A stretch of 64,000 nucleotides of DNA from Methylorubrum sp. B1-46. Lineage in GTDB: Bacteria > Pseudomonadota > Alphaproteobacteria > Rhizobiales > Beijerinckiaceae. The notes beneath the pieces were generated by a model, which had not been told where the DNA came from, did not search any database, and saw only the letters and a program-made list of their open reading frames with translations. Shown piece by piece: positions 55,661 through 63,236 of this stretch. A program made the position numbers and the translations under genes. Within the stretch, counting starts at the first letter, position 1. Each line of letters begins with the position of its first letter. The stretch is from the NCBI RefSeq assembly GCF_021117295.1, contig NZ_CP088247.1, positions 3,921,001 through 3,985,000 on the forward strand. The letters are read 5' to 3'.

Positions 55661-55732
55661 CGTCCCGCCATACCCATCCAGGGGGTCAAAGTTCGACGCC
55701 GATCCAGGGTCAATGTTCAACGCTGTTTGACA

Positions 55733-56065
55733 GTTACGGTGAAGGCCGCTTTGATGAGTTCCATGTGGACCGCCGCGATTTACAGGATGACGAGCCCGCC
55801 GAGTGCTGTTTGCCGCTTGGCTGCAATCTACCTAATATCGCCTGCGTTCGGTGTGGCGTGGCGTCCAACAAGGCACCGCCGCCCAAGCATGATGGGCCGT
55901 TGAGCGAATTGCACAAAAAGATCACTTTGAGATCGTGATACTCAATTCGTCGAGCATCGGCCAGTGGCCATTTGCCGCGATATAATAAAGGCATCGATTC
56001 CGATCGCCATAACGTTAGTAAAATGCGCAGAAAATCTCATCAATGCAGTGGAATCATAAATAATC
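55733..56065. other. right flank of IS21b with a Cys-rich coding scrap
   Basis: Starting in the target duplication, frame 55738-55938 is open and reads GRFDEFHVDRRDLQDDEPAE, CCLPLGCNLPNIACVRCGVA, then LSELHKKITLRS and a stop. There is no start codon; it may be the 3' part of a small Cys-rich protein cut by IS21b. The rest, to 56065, is AT-rich and is the likely promoter of the following small gene. Confidence 0.35.
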
Positions 56066-56281
56066 ATGAAACACGAACTCGTTAAAAGCAGAGAAGAGGC
56101 GCTCGAATTGCTCGAAGCTGACCTAATCACAATCCAATATTTTATCGATATGTGCCACAAGAAGGATTGGGCGCTGGATAATACATTTTTAGGGAATAAA
56201 ATTATTATAGAAAATCTTTCGGATGAAGCAGCTGGTCTGCTGATAACTCCACCAATCAGACTGGTATACTCAAAAGATTGA
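56066..56281 (+). CDS. small hypothetical protein
   Basis: 71 residues, acidic and helical: MKHELVKSREEALELLEADL, ITIQYFIDMCHKKDWALDNT, FLGNKIIIENLSDEAAGLLI. Strongly AT-rich against the surrounding IS DNA. There is only a weak purine-rich stretch upstream of the ATG. No family recognised; the fold may be a single helical bundle. Probably foreign. Confidence 0.55.
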   Translation: MKHELVKSREEALELLEADLITIQYFIDMCHKKDWALDNTFLGNKIIIENLSDEAAGLLITPPIRLVYSKD

Positions 56282-56384
56282 GTCACTATAGGGGCCGGCT
56301 GCTTATGGCTTCGGCTAGCACTGCCTGGGCGCTTTGAGGGGCGGTGGGCGTTTTAATCCTGCGGTGGCAATGCGGGAGACGGAC

Positions 56385-56670
56385 ATGGCGGCGAAATCGT
56401 CGGAGCCGGATCTCGACGCGTGGCAAGCCCCTTTCCTGGGTGCGATGGAGCGCAAGACGCGGCGGACCTGGGCGCCGCTGTACCTGCGCGGCCTGCTCGG
56501 TCCCAGTGATCGCAGGAGCCTGCAGCCGATGGCTGCCCGCCTCGGGCTACCGGGCCACGACCAGCTTCAGCACTTCATCGCCAGCCCGGCTTGGGACGAC
56601 ACCCAGACCGAGGCGCAAGCCTTGGCCGCATGACCCAAACCAAATGGCCTACGGAAAACCCGGCGCGGTT
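56385..56670 (+). mobile_element. IS701 N-terminal fragment joined to an IS3 right end
   Basis: From ATG 56385 the frame reads DLDAWQAPFLGAMERKTRRT, WAPLYLRGLLGPSDRRSLQP and LGLPGHDQLQHFIASPAWDD, the IS701 N-terminus (a different subgroup from 60651). At about 56618 it passes into IS3 sequence: ACCCAAACCAAATGGCC and, reversed from about 56668, TGAACCGCGCCGGGTTTTCC, the terminal repeat also seen at 24701. Confidence 0.65.
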
Positions 56671-56910
56671 CAGGAAACGATGGGTCGCGGCATGGCTTCC
56701 GTGCCGCGCTATAGGATTATAGTCTTGATTTTGCGGCCAGTTCGGTCATACTGCTGGTGTTGATCGGTTGTAACATTCGCGGCCATTGCCCCGGTCAATG
56801 AGCTGGAGGAGATGTCCCATGCATCGGCGATCACGACGACCACAGCCCCGGCCGCTCACGCGTCGGGTTCGCCCTAACCGGCTGTTTCTCCCTCACCGCC
56901 GCACCTGCCA

Positions 56911-56935
56911 GAAGGCCCCCACTCCGGGGGCCTTC
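56911..56935. repeat. strong 10-bp hairpin
   Basis: GAAGGCCCCC (56911-56920) and GGGGGCCTTC (56926-56935) with a 5-nt loop, 20 bp before the next start codon. No T-run follows (CGTCGT). It could terminate upstream transcription or affect translation of the SH3-like gene. The flanking 56671-56910 shows no gene. Confidence 0.45.
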
Positions 56936-56955
56936 GTCGTATCTGGAGATCCTCG

Positions 56956-57600
56956 ATGACCCGCCCCGTTCTCACCAAGCGCCCCTCCAAGACCGCGAAG
57001 CCTCTCGGCTGCGCTCCGCCCACTCCGCTGCCCTCGCCGCAAGGGGAGTCTGCGAGACATTCCACCCCGTCCGCATCATTGTCGTGCCCAAACTCCGCCG
57101 GGCTGCGAGCAATCGCAGGCAAGGAGCCGGAAGCGACATCGTCCACGGTGCACGAACTGAGCGCGGCAGAGGCCGTGGCCATGCCGTCGAGTAGGGGCGA
57201 CCACAAGACCGGTAAGGACGGTCTAATCAGTACAACCACCTCCACGGCAGTCAACGCCGAGAGGAAGGGCGACGCTGCCGATGCAAAGGCCAGCGTGTCC
57301 GGTGCGGCCGATAGTGCGGCTGCCAAACCCGAGGCTCGCTTGTCCCCTGCCGCGACATCGAACCCGCCCCGTTCCGCTGATCGCACCTTCGTCGGGCAGC
57401 CCAAGCCGCGTGACCCCACTGAGATTGGCCTCGGAAGCCTCGTGCTCGCCCACGAGGGTCCGGACGAGGGCTGGTGGGAGGCCGAGGTGATCGGCATCAA
57501 CGGCCGCGTCTTTTCCCTGCGCTGGCGCGACTACCCCACGCAACCGACCATCCTGCGTAGGGCGACCGAGCTCGCCCTGCTGCCGCCCGGTGAGGCGTAG
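56956..57600 (+). CDS. SH3-like (Tudor-type) protein with disordered N-terminus, paralogue 2
   Basis: 214 residues from ATG 56956. Residues 1-135 are low complexity and probably disordered (Ser/Ala/Pro/Lys-rich). Residues about 140-214 are the same domain as in the 47231 gene: SADRTFVGQPKPRDPTEIGL, GSLVLAHEGPDEGWWEAEVI, GINGRVFSLRWRDYPTQPTI and ending ELALLPPGEA. Its aromatic/acidic spacing is reminiscent of Tudor/SH3 barrels that bind peptides or nucleic acid. It opens a rightward gene run with the DUF3768 gene 106 bp later. Function unknown. Confidence 0.65.
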   Translation: MTRPVLTKRPSKTAKPLGCAPPTPLPSPQGESARHSTPSASLSCPNSAGLRAIAGKEPEATSSTVHELSAAEAVAMPSSRGDHKTGKDGLISTTTSTAVNAERKGDAADAKASVSGAADSAAAKPEARLSPAATSNPPRSADRTFVGQPKPRDPTEIGLGSLVLAHEGPDEGWWEAEVIGINGRVFSLRWRDYPTQPTILRRATELALLPPGEA

Positions 57601-57706
57601 TCCGAATCGCGAGAACCGCGCCCAGGCCGCCCCGACGGCCTGGGTCGCTCAGCGTCACTGCCGCCCCGGCCGCCGCCGCCCTCTCATCCATTCTCGTAGG
57701 CTTCCC

Positions 57707-58042
57707 ATGACCGACATCCTCGATGTGGGGCGCGTTGCGGCGCTCAACGACATCCTGCGCCGCTCGCTCAGCGGCGGCACGCTCGTGCTCACCGCCGGCA
57801 TCGTCGCGCTTGGCCGCGAGCGCCAGCAGATCATCCTCGACGCCATCGCCGCCTTCGACCGGTTCGAGCCCGACAACGATCCCTACGGCGAGCGCGACTT
57901 CGGCGCGCTGGAAGCAGCCGGCGAGCGGGTGTTCTTCAAGATCGATTGCTTCGACCGCTCGGGGCGCTTCGCCTCACCCGACCCTGCCGACACCAGCGTC
58001 ACCACCCGCGTGCTCACCGTCATGCTCGCCGGGGAGTACTGA
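57707..58042 (+). CDS. DUF3768 family protein
   Basis: 111 residues from ATG 57707 (MTDILDVGRVAALNDILRRS). DUF3768 hallmarks: GGTLVLTAGIVALGRERQQI, DAIAAFDRFEPDNDPYGERD, FGALEAAGERVFFKIDCFD and a C-terminal TTRVLTVMLAGEY. The family is widespread on alphaproteobacterial plasmids and islands and has no established function. The stop is one base before the GTG of the next gene, so translation is probably coupled. Confidence 0.88.
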   Translation: MTDILDVGRVAALNDILRRSLSGGTLVLTAGIVALGRERQQIILDAIAAFDRFEPDNDPYGERDFGALEAAGERVFFKIDCFDRSGRFASPDPADTSVTTRVLTVMLAGEY

Positions 58043-58043
58043 G

Positions 58044-58715
58044 GTGAGCCGCTGCGATGGGACGCGCTCCGTTGGCGACGCCTCCTCGATGCGGGGGGCG
58101 CCGACGCGGCGGCGCTTGTTCGCGCTGCTGAGCAACCTGCCGCTCACCGCCCTGCAGTCCCGCGGCGCCGAACCGCGTCGCGCCGGCCGACTGGACGTTG
58201 CGGTCGACGCCGATCCGATGCCGCGGCTGTTTGCCGAGTTCCAGGCGCTTCTCGACCGGCACGCCGCCGCAATCGTGACCCGCGACGGCATCGAGGCGGC
58301 CCTCATCGACCGGATCGGCTGGCCGCGCGTGGCCCTGCCGGGTGGTTCGGACAGTCAACCGCGCTACGCGGCCGAGTTCGCAGAGGTTGCGCGGGCCGTG
58401 CCACCGGGGCGTCGCCGTCAGCGGCTCGTGCAACGCCTGCGGCGTTGCCAGCGGCGGTGGGACGATGCAGCCGCAACGATGGGTCTTGCCGAGGCCGATC
58501 TGCAGGAGGCGACACTCGACGGTGCTGTCCTGGCGGCGGCTCAGGCGCTTTTGGCGACGCCCGCCTGGACCTGTCACGCCGTCATGCTGAAGCTCCTCGT
58601 GCTGCTCAGTGTACACGCGCCCGGTCCGGCATCCGACGAGACCAGTCCCTGGCGCGAACTCCGGTTGATTCTGGCCGACCTCGATCGTCTCACGGCCGAG
58701 GGGCTCAACCGGTGA
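58044..58715 (+). CDS. hypothetical helical protein
   Basis: 223 residues if it starts at GTG 58044, one base after the DUF3768 stop, with GGGGAG at 58031-58036 as ribosome site; ATG 58089 is the alternative. Content: RRRLFALLSNLPLTALQSRG, VAVDADPMPRLFAEFQALLD, AAATMGLAEADLQEATLDGA and TCHAVMLKLLVLLSVHAPGP. Alpha-helical, no membrane segment, no family recognised. The strict coupling to DUF3768 suggests a shared role. It converges with the XRE regulator on the other strand. Confidence 0.65.
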   Translation: MSRCDGTRSVGDASSMRGAPTRRRLFALLSNLPLTALQSRGAEPRRAGRLDVAVDADPMPRLFAEFQALLDRHAAAIVTRDGIEAALIDRIGWPRVALPGGSDSQPRYAAEFAEVARAVPPGRRRQRLVQRLRRCQRRWDDAAATMGLAEADLQEATLDGAVLAAAQALLATPAWTCHAVMLKLLVLLSVHAPGPASDETSPWRELRLILADLDRLTAEGLNR

Positions 58716-58723
58716 GCGCGGGG

Positions 58724-58987
58724 CTACCGCGCCGGCTTGCGTCCAGCCTTCAATGGGGCTGGCCGCTGCGCCTCGCCGTCCGGCTCGACGAGCAGATGCG
58801 CCACCGGCACCGACAACGCCCGGGCCAGCGCCTCGAGCGTCGCAATCGTCACGTTCTCCGAACCGCGCTCGACCCGCCCGACATAGGCCCGGTCGATGCC
58901 GGCCGCGAGCGCCAACCGCTCCTGCGACAGGCCTTGCGTGACCCGCAACCGCCGCAGGTTCCAGCCGATGATCGTCCGCGCGTCCAT
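58724..58987 (-). CDS. XRE-family transcriptional regulator
   Basis: 87 residues. HTH_3 domain at residues about 5-62: IIGWNLRRLRVTQGLSQERL, ALAAGIDRAYVGRVERGSEN, VTIATLEALARALSVPVAHL, with the expected Q-S-x-E-x-L recognition-helix arrangement. The C-terminal tail is basic/Pro-rich. It reads convergently to the 58044 gene and divergently from the 59121 gene, so the 58988-59120 interval may contain the operator it binds. The regulated genes are unknown. Confidence 0.88.
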   Translation of the reverse strand: MDARTIIGWNLRRLRVTQGLSQERLALAAGIDRAYVGRVERGSENVTIATLEALARALSVPVAHLLVEPDGEAQRPAPLKAGRKPAR

Positions 58988-59120
58988 GGCACGGACAAGC
59001 CCGATCCACGGCTTGACAATCGACGGACTGACAGTCCCTCATTCGTACATCACGGGCGCCGGCGCTGCGATGGCGGTGCGTTCGGCCCCTTCTCCCAAAC
59101 TCTGGATCACGAGGACCATC

Positions 59121-59531
59121 ATGGATGAGACGAGCGGAGTATCGTTTTGGACGCTGATCGGCATCGCGATGCTGGCCGGCTTTCTCGGTTGGCAGATCGC
59201 CAAGCGCAAAGGGCTGGACAAGCGCGGCTGGGCGGCGGCGTGCTTCTTCTTTCCCCCCGCATTGATCGGCGTGGCCTTCTCGAAGTCGCAGCAGCGCCCC
59301 GGTGAAACGCAAGCGTTCCGCAATCGCTGGGCTTCGCTTGCCGCCTATGATCCCGAGATCAAGGCGGCGGTCGAGCGGCTCGGCGTGCTGGGGCCCTCGG
59401 CCGTCGAGCAATTCCGGATGGCCTATGCCGATGTACAGACCCGGGAGGCCATTCCCCTCATCGTGGCCGATGTCGAACGGCGGTGGGGCGCCGGTGATCG
59501 GCACGTCGGCGTGCAGGAGCGGTCACGATGA
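59121..59531 (+). CDS. small membrane protein
   Basis: 136 residues from ATG 59121. One N-terminal transmembrane helix (VSFWTLIGIAMLAGFLGWQI), a KRKGLDKRGW turn, then a second short hydrophobic segment (AAACFFFPPALIGVAF), followed by a soluble helical tail (AYDPEIKAAVERLGVLGPSA, IPLIVADVERRWG). The layout resembles small phage-shock-like or holin-like membrane proteins, but no family is recognised. Its stop overlaps the next start by 4 bp (ATGA), so the two are coupled. Confidence 0.65.
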   Translation: MDETSGVSFWTLIGIAMLAGFLGWQIAKRKGLDKRGWAAACFFFPPALIGVAFSKSQQRPGETQAFRNRWASLAAYDPEIKAAVERLGVLGPSAVEQFRMAYADVQTREAIPLIVADVERRWGAGDRHVGVQERSR

Positions 59532-60643
59532 CGATCATATTGCTGCGCTCGTCTGCTGCGGCCTTCCGCCTAGCAGTGTTCACCGCTGCGCGCGTGACGG
59601 CCCGTCCTGGTCCCGTTCGGGCGCGGCCGCGGCAGTGGCTAGGACGACTGATCGGCCTCGGACTCGGCGCCGTCCTCATCGGCCACGGTGTGGCCGGCGC
59701 ACAAGCAGCACCGAACGCCGTCGCCATGGCGCCTCCGAGCTGCGAGACCTACCAGCGCGCACGGCCACGCGGGGGTGACTTCGAGCAGTTGTCGGAGCTG
59801 TTCGGCCTGTCGATCTACCGCTGGTTCGAGGCCGACTTCACCCGATTTCGCGACTTTCTGCTCTCCTGCGGACGCGAAATGCCGAGCTTGCGTGGCGATG
59901 TGCCCTCCGACGCCTGGGACGCAGCCGTCGCGCAGAGTGTCGCCGGGCTGAAGGAGTACGCCGGCTACGGTCAAGGACGGCCTCGGACGCAGCTCGATCC
60001 TGACACACCGGACTACACGCCGACCTTTCGTAAGATGAGCTGCGACCGCTTCACCCGGACAAGCATCGATGGGTGGGCGGGCAACGCAGCGCCGGGTAAG
60101 ATCGAGGGGGCGCCGTTCACCGTACCGGTCGAATACTGGAATGATGAGGTTTGGCAGGCGCTGGAAAATCGCTTCCTCGAATGCGAACGGCAGAGGCAGT
60201 CGCCGAACGCGACCAGAACCATCGTGGGTCAGGTGATCGGTAGGCAGAGGGATCGATACTACTGGGAGATCGATCGCGCCCAGGAGCCTCGGCGCAACAG
60301 GAAGTCGATTGCTTGGGCGCAGAAGCAGCAACGACAGGAAGCCGAGGAGATGGAGACGTTTCGGCGGGAGCAACAAGCCCGGCTGGCGACCGATCCATGC
60401 AACCGAATCGAAGTTCGGCGGCAGATGATGGAGGCAGCCAACGCCATGGCGCGGACCCGCTATGGCGCGCGCACGCTGGTCGATCTGACCGACGGGCGCA
60501 CGAGCGGCCTCGAACCCGCGCCGGGACGCTCGTGCATCTTCACGGCGGACTGGTCGTCGGGGCAGCGTGGCGTCGTGTTGATCACACAGCGCAAGAACTC
60601 GTTTGGCGACGATCTCATCGAGGTGCGGCCGTTCGAGCGTTGA
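59528..60643 (+). CDS. exported hypothetical protein
   Basis: 371 residues. A long N-terminal region with a hydrophobic core (LIGLGLGAVLIGHGVAGAQA) ends at a plausible AxA signal-peptidase site near residue 60. The mature part contains five conserved-looking Cys (PSCETYQRARPRGGDF, LLSCGREMPSLRGD, MSCDRFTRTSIDGW, FLECERQRQSP, PGRSCIFTADWSSG) and a charged helical segment (QRQEAEEMETFRREQQARLA). The final part (GVVLITQRKNSFGDDLIEVR) looks beta-rich. No family recognised. Translationally coupled to the membrane protein. The downstream end is 7 bp from the IS701 insertion, which did not disrupt it. Confidence 0.65.
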   Translation: MTIILLRSSAAAFRLAVFTAARVTARPGPVRARPRQWLGRLIGLGLGAVLIGHGVAGAQAAPNAVAMAPPSCETYQRARPRGGDFEQLSELFGLSIYRWFEADFTRFRDFLLSCGREMPSLRGDVPSDAWDAAVAQSVAGLKEYAGYGQGRPRTQLDPDTPDYTPTFRKMSCDRFTRTSIDGWAGNAAPGKIEGAPFTVPVEYWNDEVWQALENRFLECERQRQSPNATRTIVGQVIGRQRDRYYWEIDRAQEPRRNRKSIAWAQKQQRQEAEEMETFRREQQARLATDPCNRIEVRRQMMEAANAMARTRYGARTLVDLTDGRTSGLEPAPGRSCIFTADWSSGQRGVVLITQRKNSFGDDLIEVRPFER

Positions 60644-60650
60644 TATCTAA

Positions 60651-62076
60651 CACTACTTTGGCAGGTTGAGGGAACGCAGCGGGTGTTCGCGGCTTCGCAT
60701 GCCACGGCGATAGACGTGGGTGATCGCGATGTCGGAAGCGGGCGGATGGCGCGACGATCTGGATCGGTGGCTGCAACCGTTCCTGGCTGGCCTGTCGCAT
60801 CCGGCACGCCGGGCGATGTGCCCATCCTACGTGGCCGGGCTCATCGGCCTGGGTGATCGCAAGAGCGTCCAGCCGATGGCGGCTCGGGCCGATGGGGTTT
60901 CCTACGACCGGCTACACCACTTCATCGCGGCCGGGATCTGGGATGAGGGGCCGCTGCAGCGGGCGCTGCTCGACGAGGCCGATCGCCTTGTCGGCGGGGC
61001 GGATGCGGTCTTGGTCATCGACGACACCGCGTTGCCGAAGAAGGGCAACCGCTCCGTCGGGGTGGCGCCGCAATATGCTACGACGCTGGGCAAGACCGCC
61101 AACTGCCAGACGTTGGTGTCGCTGACGCTGGCGCGCGGCGAGGTGCCGGTGGCAATCGGCCTGGCGCTGTTCCTGCCCGAGACTTGGACGAGCGACCCGC
61201 ACCGGATGAGCAGGGCCGGTGTCCCCGAGGACCGGCGCGAAGCCCGCACCAAGCTGGAGATCGCCGTCGCGGAGATCGACCGGGTCCGGGAGAGGGGCGT
61301 GCGCTTCGGCTGCGTGCTGGCCGATGCGGGTTATGGGTCCGCCCCGTTCCGACAGGCCCTGAGCGCGCGTTGCCTGACCTGGGCTGTCGGGATCTCGGGA
61401 CGCAGCAAGGTCTATCCGGCCGACGTGACGATGATCCTCCCCGTCGCGGGGCGCGGACGACCGCGCAAGCGTCACGTCCCGGACCAGGTCTCGGTTGCGG
61501 CCGAGACGATCCTGGCAGACATGACCGGCCGGGCGGTGGCCTGGCGGCACGGCACCAAGGGTCGGCTGCGGGGCCGCTTCTGCGCGTTGCGCGTCCGGAT
61601 GGCCGATGGTCCGACCCAGCGGATCGGCACGAAAGGCAACCAACACCTGCCCGGTGACGAGGTCTGGCTGGTGCGCGAGGAGCGCGGCTCGGGCGAGCGC
61701 AAATACTACCTCACGAACCTCCCCGCCGACGCGACCCTCAAGCAACTGGCCGCAACGATCAAGGCGCGCTGGATCTGCGAGCAGGCGCACCAGCAGATGA
61801 AGGAGGAACTCGGCCTCGACCACTTCGAGGGCCGCTCTTGGACCGGGCTGCATCGCCACGCGCTGATGACGATGATGGCCTACGCCTTCCTCCAATCCCG
61901 GCGCCTCGCAGCGACGGGACGGAAAAAAAAGAATCGCCTGCCCACCGCCCCAGCCCTCGATGCCGGCCGTCCGCCAAGCCATCCTGGATCACCTCAGCCG
62001 GCCACCACCGCGGCGATGCCCGTACTGTGAGGCCGCCCTCGACCAGCCACCTTGAAGGCAATCTGCCAAAGTAGTG
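60651..62076 (+). mobile_element. IS701-family element, complete
   Basis: 1426 bp. The ends begin CACTACTTTGGCAG on the left and the same when reversed from 62076, followed by a 4-bp target duplication CTAA (60647-60650 and 62077-62080) that fits the YTAR rule of IS701. The fragment at 20145 shares this left end. Confidence 0.93.
60729..62030 (+). CDS. IS701-family transposase
   Basis: 433 residues from ATG 60729 (an in-frame GTG lies 9 bp upstream). DDE landmarks: ADAVLVIDDTALPKKGNRSV (first Asp), CQTLVSLTLARGEVPVAIGL, FGCVLADAGYGSAPFRQALS (second Asp) and WICEQAHQQMKEELGLDHFE (Glu), then GRSWTGLHRHALMTMMAYAF near the C-terminus. Intact and of normal length, so it is probably active. Confidence 0.92.
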   Translation: MSEAGGWRDDLDRWLQPFLAGLSHPARRAMCPSYVAGLIGLGDRKSVQPMAARADGVSYDRLHHFIAAGIWDEGPLQRALLDEADRLVGGADAVLVIDDTALPKKGNRSVGVAPQYATTLGKTANCQTLVSLTLARGEVPVAIGLALFLPETWTSDPHRMSRAGVPEDRREARTKLEIAVAEIDRVRERGVRFGCVLADAGYGSAPFRQALSARCLTWAVGISGRSKVYPADVTMILPVAGRGRPRKRHVPDQVSVAAETILADMTGRAVAWRHGTKGRLRGRFCALRVRMADGPTQRIGTKGNQHLPGDEVWLVREERGSGERKYYLTNLPADATLKQLAATIKARWICEQAHQQMKEELGLDHFEGRSWTGLHRHALMTMMAYAFLQSRRLAATGRKKKNRLPTAPALDAGRPPSHPGSPQPATTAAMPVL

Positions 62077-62080
62077 CTAA

Positions 62081-62172
62081 AATACAATCGCAAATGAGCA
62101 GCTCTATCCGCGAAGTGAAGCGTTCGATCATCGCCCACTCCGCATCCGTAAGGTCAAGTCGCGCCAGCCTCA
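62081..62172 (-). mobile_element. IS5-family N-terminal scrap
   Basis: Minus-strand reading LARLDLTDAEWAMIERF is the conserved start of IS5 (IS427-type) OrfA. About 20 residues remain, next to the IS701 right end. Confidence 0.5.
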
Positions 62173-62229
62173 GGCACCCGCCCTCTTTGGCTGAGCTCCA
62201 TATGCTTACCAGCGACGCTGTCGGGACAG

Positions 62230-62542
62230 CGGTCAGCGAGGCTGGACGAGTCCGCTGCCCCGGAGGGGACGACGTTCGTGCAGGGCCTGCTCCAGAGCGT
62301 CAACCACGAAGGTGATGTCCCGTTCGGCTTGCCGGACCCAGTTCCGCAGCGTTTCGCCCGTGCAACCGATCTTGGCTGCGATCGAGCGCATCCCCCCCAT
62401 ATTGCGAGCCGTGCTCGCCCTGGTGGTCGAACACCTTCCGCACCGCGCGTTTGCGGACCTCAGGCGAAAAGGGTGTGCTGCGCTTCGTCATGGCTCCATC
62501 CTCTTGAGAATTGAAGCCTCCGGGAAACCCAGAGCGGTTCAA
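62230..62542 (-). mobile_element. IS3-family remnant with internal deletion
   Basis: Terminal repeat TGAACCGCTCTGGGTTTCCC (reversed from about 62541). orfA start MTKRSTPFSPEVRKRAVRKV, a frameshift, then MRSIAAKIGCTGETLRNWVR, QAERD fused to orfB residues ITFVVDALEQALHERRPLRG. Most of orfB is deleted. Confidence 0.7.
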
Positions 62543-62639
62543 CCAGTTGCCCGGCCTACCCTCGTGGGTCGTAGGCGACCGCGGCTACTCCAGCCATCGC
62601 TTCCGCGACCACATCTGGACCACGGGTGCGCGTCCTGCG

Positions 62640-62740
62640 ATCCTGACTGTTGCCAAGTTGTGCCAGCGCCACGCCTCGGCATGATCGGCCGCTACGTCCA
62701 AGCCGTGAGAGTAGATCTTCCCAATCTGGCTCATCTCGTG
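62640..62740 (-). pseudogene. SEL1-repeat fragment
   Basis: Minus-strand reading MSQIGKIYSHGLDVAADHAE, AWRWHNLA fits one SEL1/TPR-like repeat (xLGxxYxxGxGVxxDxxEAxRWYRxAA) and little else. The surrounding 62543-62960 shows no other credible coding. Probably a scrap of a SEL1-repeat protein. Confidence 0.4.
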
Positions 62741-63032
62741 TCCGTCGCCGGTCGGCGGAGCCATTTCTTCGGCAGCGCATCGTCGCACACCACGCCGCCG
62801 GCATCTCGATCGCGGACGCCGAGCCCGTGGGTAGCCTCTCTGCTCACGCGACCCGGCGGGATGCCGACGGTAGCCCCGCCGTTCAGTGATTGCGACCTCG
62901 GCACTGCGGTCGTGAGCGACAAACGTGTATCGTTTAGGTTGCACGAACTTGTGCAACAGTAAGACGGTGCGGGCGGCAACTCCCGAGAGTCGAGCTGACC
63001 GCCCACGCGCGCCTCATCAGTCGGGGTCTCGC

Positions 63033-63236
63033 TTACGCTTCCATCACCGTGGCTTCATCGACGAGTTGCAGCACCATCGTCCGCAGATGATCCGACCCGT
63101 CGCGACGCAATCGCCGGGCGATGCGCGCAAGCGTCTCCGCCGCTCGACCTTCGCCGAACTGTTTGACCATTTCAGCCACGGCGACGTGTACCAGCATCGC
63201 TCGTGCGTCGGCTTTGGACAGGCAGGTGCGGTCGCG
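63033..63236 (-). CDS. small hypothetical protein, N-terminus cut by IS21c
   Basis: The frame reads TCLSKADARAMLVHVAVAEM, VKQFGEGRAAETLARIARRL, RRDGSDHLRTMVLQLVDEAT, helical and basic. The only ATG (63260) lies inside the left end of the IS21c element, so the native start was displaced by that insertion. Family unknown. Confidence 0.4.
   Translation of the reverse strand, partial: RDRTCLSKADARAMLVHVAVAEMVKQFGEGRAAETLARIARRLRRDGSDHLRTMVLQLVDEATVMEA

Larger units (their letters stand above)
49170..55732 (+). mobile_element. IS21-family element IS21b, interrupted by ISL3 and by IS21a copy 2
   Basis: Left end TGTGTTTCGGCGTGCAACTT at 49170, right end TGTCAAACAGCGTTGAACAT when reversed from 55732. 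Both ends carry subterminal copies of a CGGCGTC(G/C)AA(C)TTTGACCCC-type repeat, as usual for IS21. It is flanked by a perfect 8-bp duplication, GTTACGGT (49162-49169 and 55733-55740). Subtracting the two internal insertions leaves about 2.5 kb, the normal size. Confidence 0.9.

Noticed and set aside
58020..59504. 494-residue minus-strand frame
   Set aside because: Spans three better-supported genes on both strands and is compositionally a shadow.
60912..61982. 356-residue minus-strand frame
   Set aside because: Antisense to the intact IS701 transposase.
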